Shown in pieces: positions 62,481-64,000 of a stretch of 64,000 nucleotides of DNA (position 1 is the stretch's first letter; the number at the start of each line of letters is the position of its first letter). Both the position numbers and the translations under genes were made by a program. Location: the NCBI GenBank assembly GCA_032119595.1, contig JAUMBQ010000002.1, positions 12,322-76,321 on the forward strand, given 5' to 3'. The DNA comes from JAGIBJ01 sp032119595. GTDB taxonomy: Bacteria; Actinomycetota; Thermoleophilia; Solirubrobacterales; Solirubrobacteraceae. Under the pieces are notes generated by a model. That model saw only the letters and a list, made by a program, of their open reading frames with translations, was not told the origin of the DNA and did not search any database.

Positions 62481-64000
62481 CTAAGGCGTCCCGACGCAGT
62501 TGCTGGTGTCCGTGATCCCGCCGACGCCGCAGAGGACCTTGCGCGCGCGGCCGCTGGCGTCGAGTAGGCCGCTGTCCCAGTCGCCGCCGACGGACATGAG
62601 GTGGTACATGAAGACCTTCACGGACTTGTCGACGAGCCGCTGGCGTAGTTGCTCTCCGTAGGTGAGAGAGGTTTCGTTGGTCTTGATCGCGTCCGTCTTG
62701 GCTCCCGCTTCGGTGACCCAGATCGGACCTCCAACTTTCTTGTCGAGCGCTTCCGTAGCGGGTAGCTGGCTCTCGGAGTACTCGTGAAGCGCCCAGAGTT
62801 GAGTCGACGGTCTGGCCACGCCTGCCGGCATCGTCGCTTCAGCGACTCCGGCTTTGAAGTCCGTGACGAGGGTCGTGTCGTTCGCGGCAAATTCGCCCGC
62901 GAGCGTTCGATTGGCGCCGACCATGCTAGCGGCGTGGGCCCAGAACCGTCCGGCCAGCCGCGCGCCCTTTCCTCCGTCGGCGATCCCGCTTGCGCTGCCG
63001 GTGATTGCGCCGTACCGGAGCAGGAACATCTTGTGGTCGGGCTCGTTCCACGCGGTGTACGTGACCGGGGAGGTACCGACGGCGTCGACGATCTGCTGGA
63101 ACATTGCGCGGTACGCGCCTTGAGTCGGATACTTGCACGCCGCCAAAGCCCCGCTTCCGGGATCGGCAGCTTCGGTGCCTGAGCTGCAGATGTCGAAGTT
63201 CGGGGACATGATGCTCACAACGCCCTCGCCTCCCGTTTCCTGGAGCAACGTCTTGAACGCACTGATCTGGTCTGCCCCGCCGGGGATCCCTCCGCTAATC
63301 GGATAGGTGGCACGGCGCATGGCGTCGATTGGAACCTGGATCCGCAGCCGCGGCGCAACGTTCCCGTTGACAGCTTTGAAACACGCCACCACCCGCTTGA
63401 ACTGGTGGAGCTGGGTATCGAGCACCCGTTTGGCATCAGGCCCCATCGACAAGCCAATCTCGGAGCCCGCCTTCAGCGACCCGCCGGAGCACTGACCTCC
63501 GTTGGCGAGAACAGGAACGAGCGAGGCGCCGACAGGCACGGACGCCAACGCTTCCCCCGTGACGCGCTGCGCTGAACTCCAATTCAGACCGTAGTCCGCT
63601 GCCGTCCCCGCGTTAGGCACCAAGAATCGAGCATCACCTGGGCCGTAGCGCCAGACGCTACCCCCGGGCGTGACGTCGCGGTACAGAACGCCGTCCGATA
63701 GCTGGCTGCGCATCCGCGCGTCGACCCTCGCGCGGTCGGCGGGCGCCAGTCCGTTGTACCAGCTGAGCGCGGCAGCATCGTCAGAGGCAGCCCGAAAAGC
63801 CGCGACGACGGCGTCAGCTTCGGCGTCGTTGTCGATGGCACCGCCGAACTGTGCTGACGTGCCGTACGGGTAGTTGACGTCGGCGAGGTGCCAGGGCTGG
63901 TTGCCGTTGTTCCAGCCCTGCCACGACGAGACGGAGGCGAACCGATCACCGGTCGACACGCCAACCGCTACGTCAAAAGACACCGGATCGCGACCGACGA
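62481..64000 (-). CDS. Secreted clan-A-type glycoside hydrolase (partial)
   Basis: At least 506 codons, open at the right edge of the window; the N-terminus is missing and the GTG at 63983 is probably internal. TIM-barrel landmarks: TYTAWNEPDHKMFL, with the Asn-Glu pair typical of the clan-A acid/base, and PIWVTEAGAKTDA, whose Glu would be the nucleophile on beta-7. HEYSESQLPATEAL and VFMYHLMSVGGDWDSGLL fit loops of a GH5/GH39-like barrel. Paired Cys residues suggest an exported protein. Substrate unknown. Confidence 0.75.
   Translation of the reverse strand, partial: VGRDPVSFDVAVGVSTGDRFASVSSWQGWNNGNQPWHLADVNYPYGTSAQFGGAIDNDAEADAVVAAFRAASDDAAALSWYNGLAPADRARVDARMRSQLSDGVLYRDVTPGGSVWRYGPGDARFLVPNAGTAADYGLNWSSAQRVTGEALASVPVGASLVPVLANGGQCSGGSLKAGSEIGLSMGPDAKRVLDTQLHQFKRVVACFKAVNGNVAPRLRIQVPIDAMRRATYPISGGIPGGADQISAFKTLLQETGGEGVVSIMSPNFDICSSGTEAADPGSGALAACKYPTQGAYRAMFQQIVDAVGTSPVTYTAWNEPDHKMFLLRYGAITGSASGIADGGKGARLAGRFWAHAASMVGANRTLAGEFAANDTTLVTDFKAGVAEATMPAGVARPSTQLWALHEYSESQLPATEALDKKVGGPIWVTEAGAKTDAIKTNETSLTYGEQLRQRLVDKSVKVFMYHLMSVGGDWDSGLLDASGRARKVLCGVGGITDTSNCVGTP

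Noticed and set aside
1..64000. tRNA or rRNA genes
   Set aside because: No T-loop-like GTTCRA segment in a cloverleaf context and no rRNA signature was found by eye. Not a substitute for tRNAscan-SE.
1..64000. Insertion sequences, prophage or integrative element
   Set aside because: No transposase, integrase or phage structural gene was recognised; the accessory stretch at 58-62 kb has no attachment-site repeats that I could see.

Overview
The window is high-GC, densely packed bacterial DNA with many GTG starts and many ATGA or GTGA gene overlaps. The gene set and order (pgeF-yggS-sepF, then yggT-lspA-rluD, rpsB-tsf-pyrH-frr-uppS-cdsA-dxr-rseP-ispG, a pgsA-like/FHA/MerR cluster, an RsiG-like protein, PIN toxin modules) point to an actinobacterium. 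A deep-branching class such as Thermoleophilia (Solirubrobacterales-like) is my best guess. That assignment is inference; there is no rRNA in the window and I saw no tRNA.

Layout. 1-7 kb: a membrane-anchored beta-propeller gene running off the left edge, a CCA-adding-type nucleotidyltransferase, then pgeF-yggS, sepF and the coupled run proC-yggT-lspA-rluD. 7-14.3 kb: a long co-directional translation and envelope operon (S2, EF-Ts, UMP kinase, RRF, undecaprenyl-PP synthase, CdsA, Dxr, RseP). 14.4-24.7 kb: potassium channel, HAD phosphatase, two divergent acyl-CoA dehydrogenases with a shared palindromic operator and a TetR gene next door, an APC permease, IspG and a Tat-exported Dyp peroxidase. 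24.7-35.5 kb: phosphofructokinase, Ohr, a secreted glycosidase-like protein, SOD, ProRS, then pgsA-like / RsiG-like / FHA / MerR, a membrane-tethered sigma-region-4-like protein and a thioesterase. 35.5-47.1 kb: a tandem hairpin repeat array, a Pro/Gln-repeat membrane protein, NAD synthetase, an ECF sigma factor, a c-di-AMP riboswitch in front of an RlpA-like wall protein, tandem SGNH hydrolases, HU, an S4 protein, DUF3105 and an atypical SDR. 47.2-57.7 kb: a Phd/VapC module, an arsenic cluster (arsJ-gapdh divergent from arsR, then arsM), flavohemoglobin divergent from a Cys-containing HTH regulator, a DUF6153/DUF305 pair, a cupin and an RTX-like secreted protein. 57.8-64 kb: accessory DNA with a second Phd/VapC module, an HNH-type gene broken by a local inversion, a protein with a nuclease-like core, a SIR2-domain gene and a clan-A-type glycosidase running off the right edge.

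Regulatory architecture. About twenty transcription units on both strands have a TANNNT -10 box ending 6-8 nt before an ATG or GTG with no Shine-Dalgarno site. This fits leaderless transcripts that begin at the start codon. In several places the TAG stop of the previous gene is the first half of that -10 box. In three places the predicted leaderless start opens a mini-ORF that overlaps the start of the next real gene. The two toxin-antitoxin modules carry the same operator (GTAGC-N6-GCTAC) laid over this -10 box.

The most interesting items are the TA modules sharing an operator, the inverted HNH gene and its SIR2/nuclease-like neighbours, the leaderless mini-ORF arrangement, the RsiG-like protein with an altered c-di-GMP motif, the c-di-AMP riboswitch and the hairpin repeat array. 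No transposase, integrase, CRISPR array or replication origin was seen.
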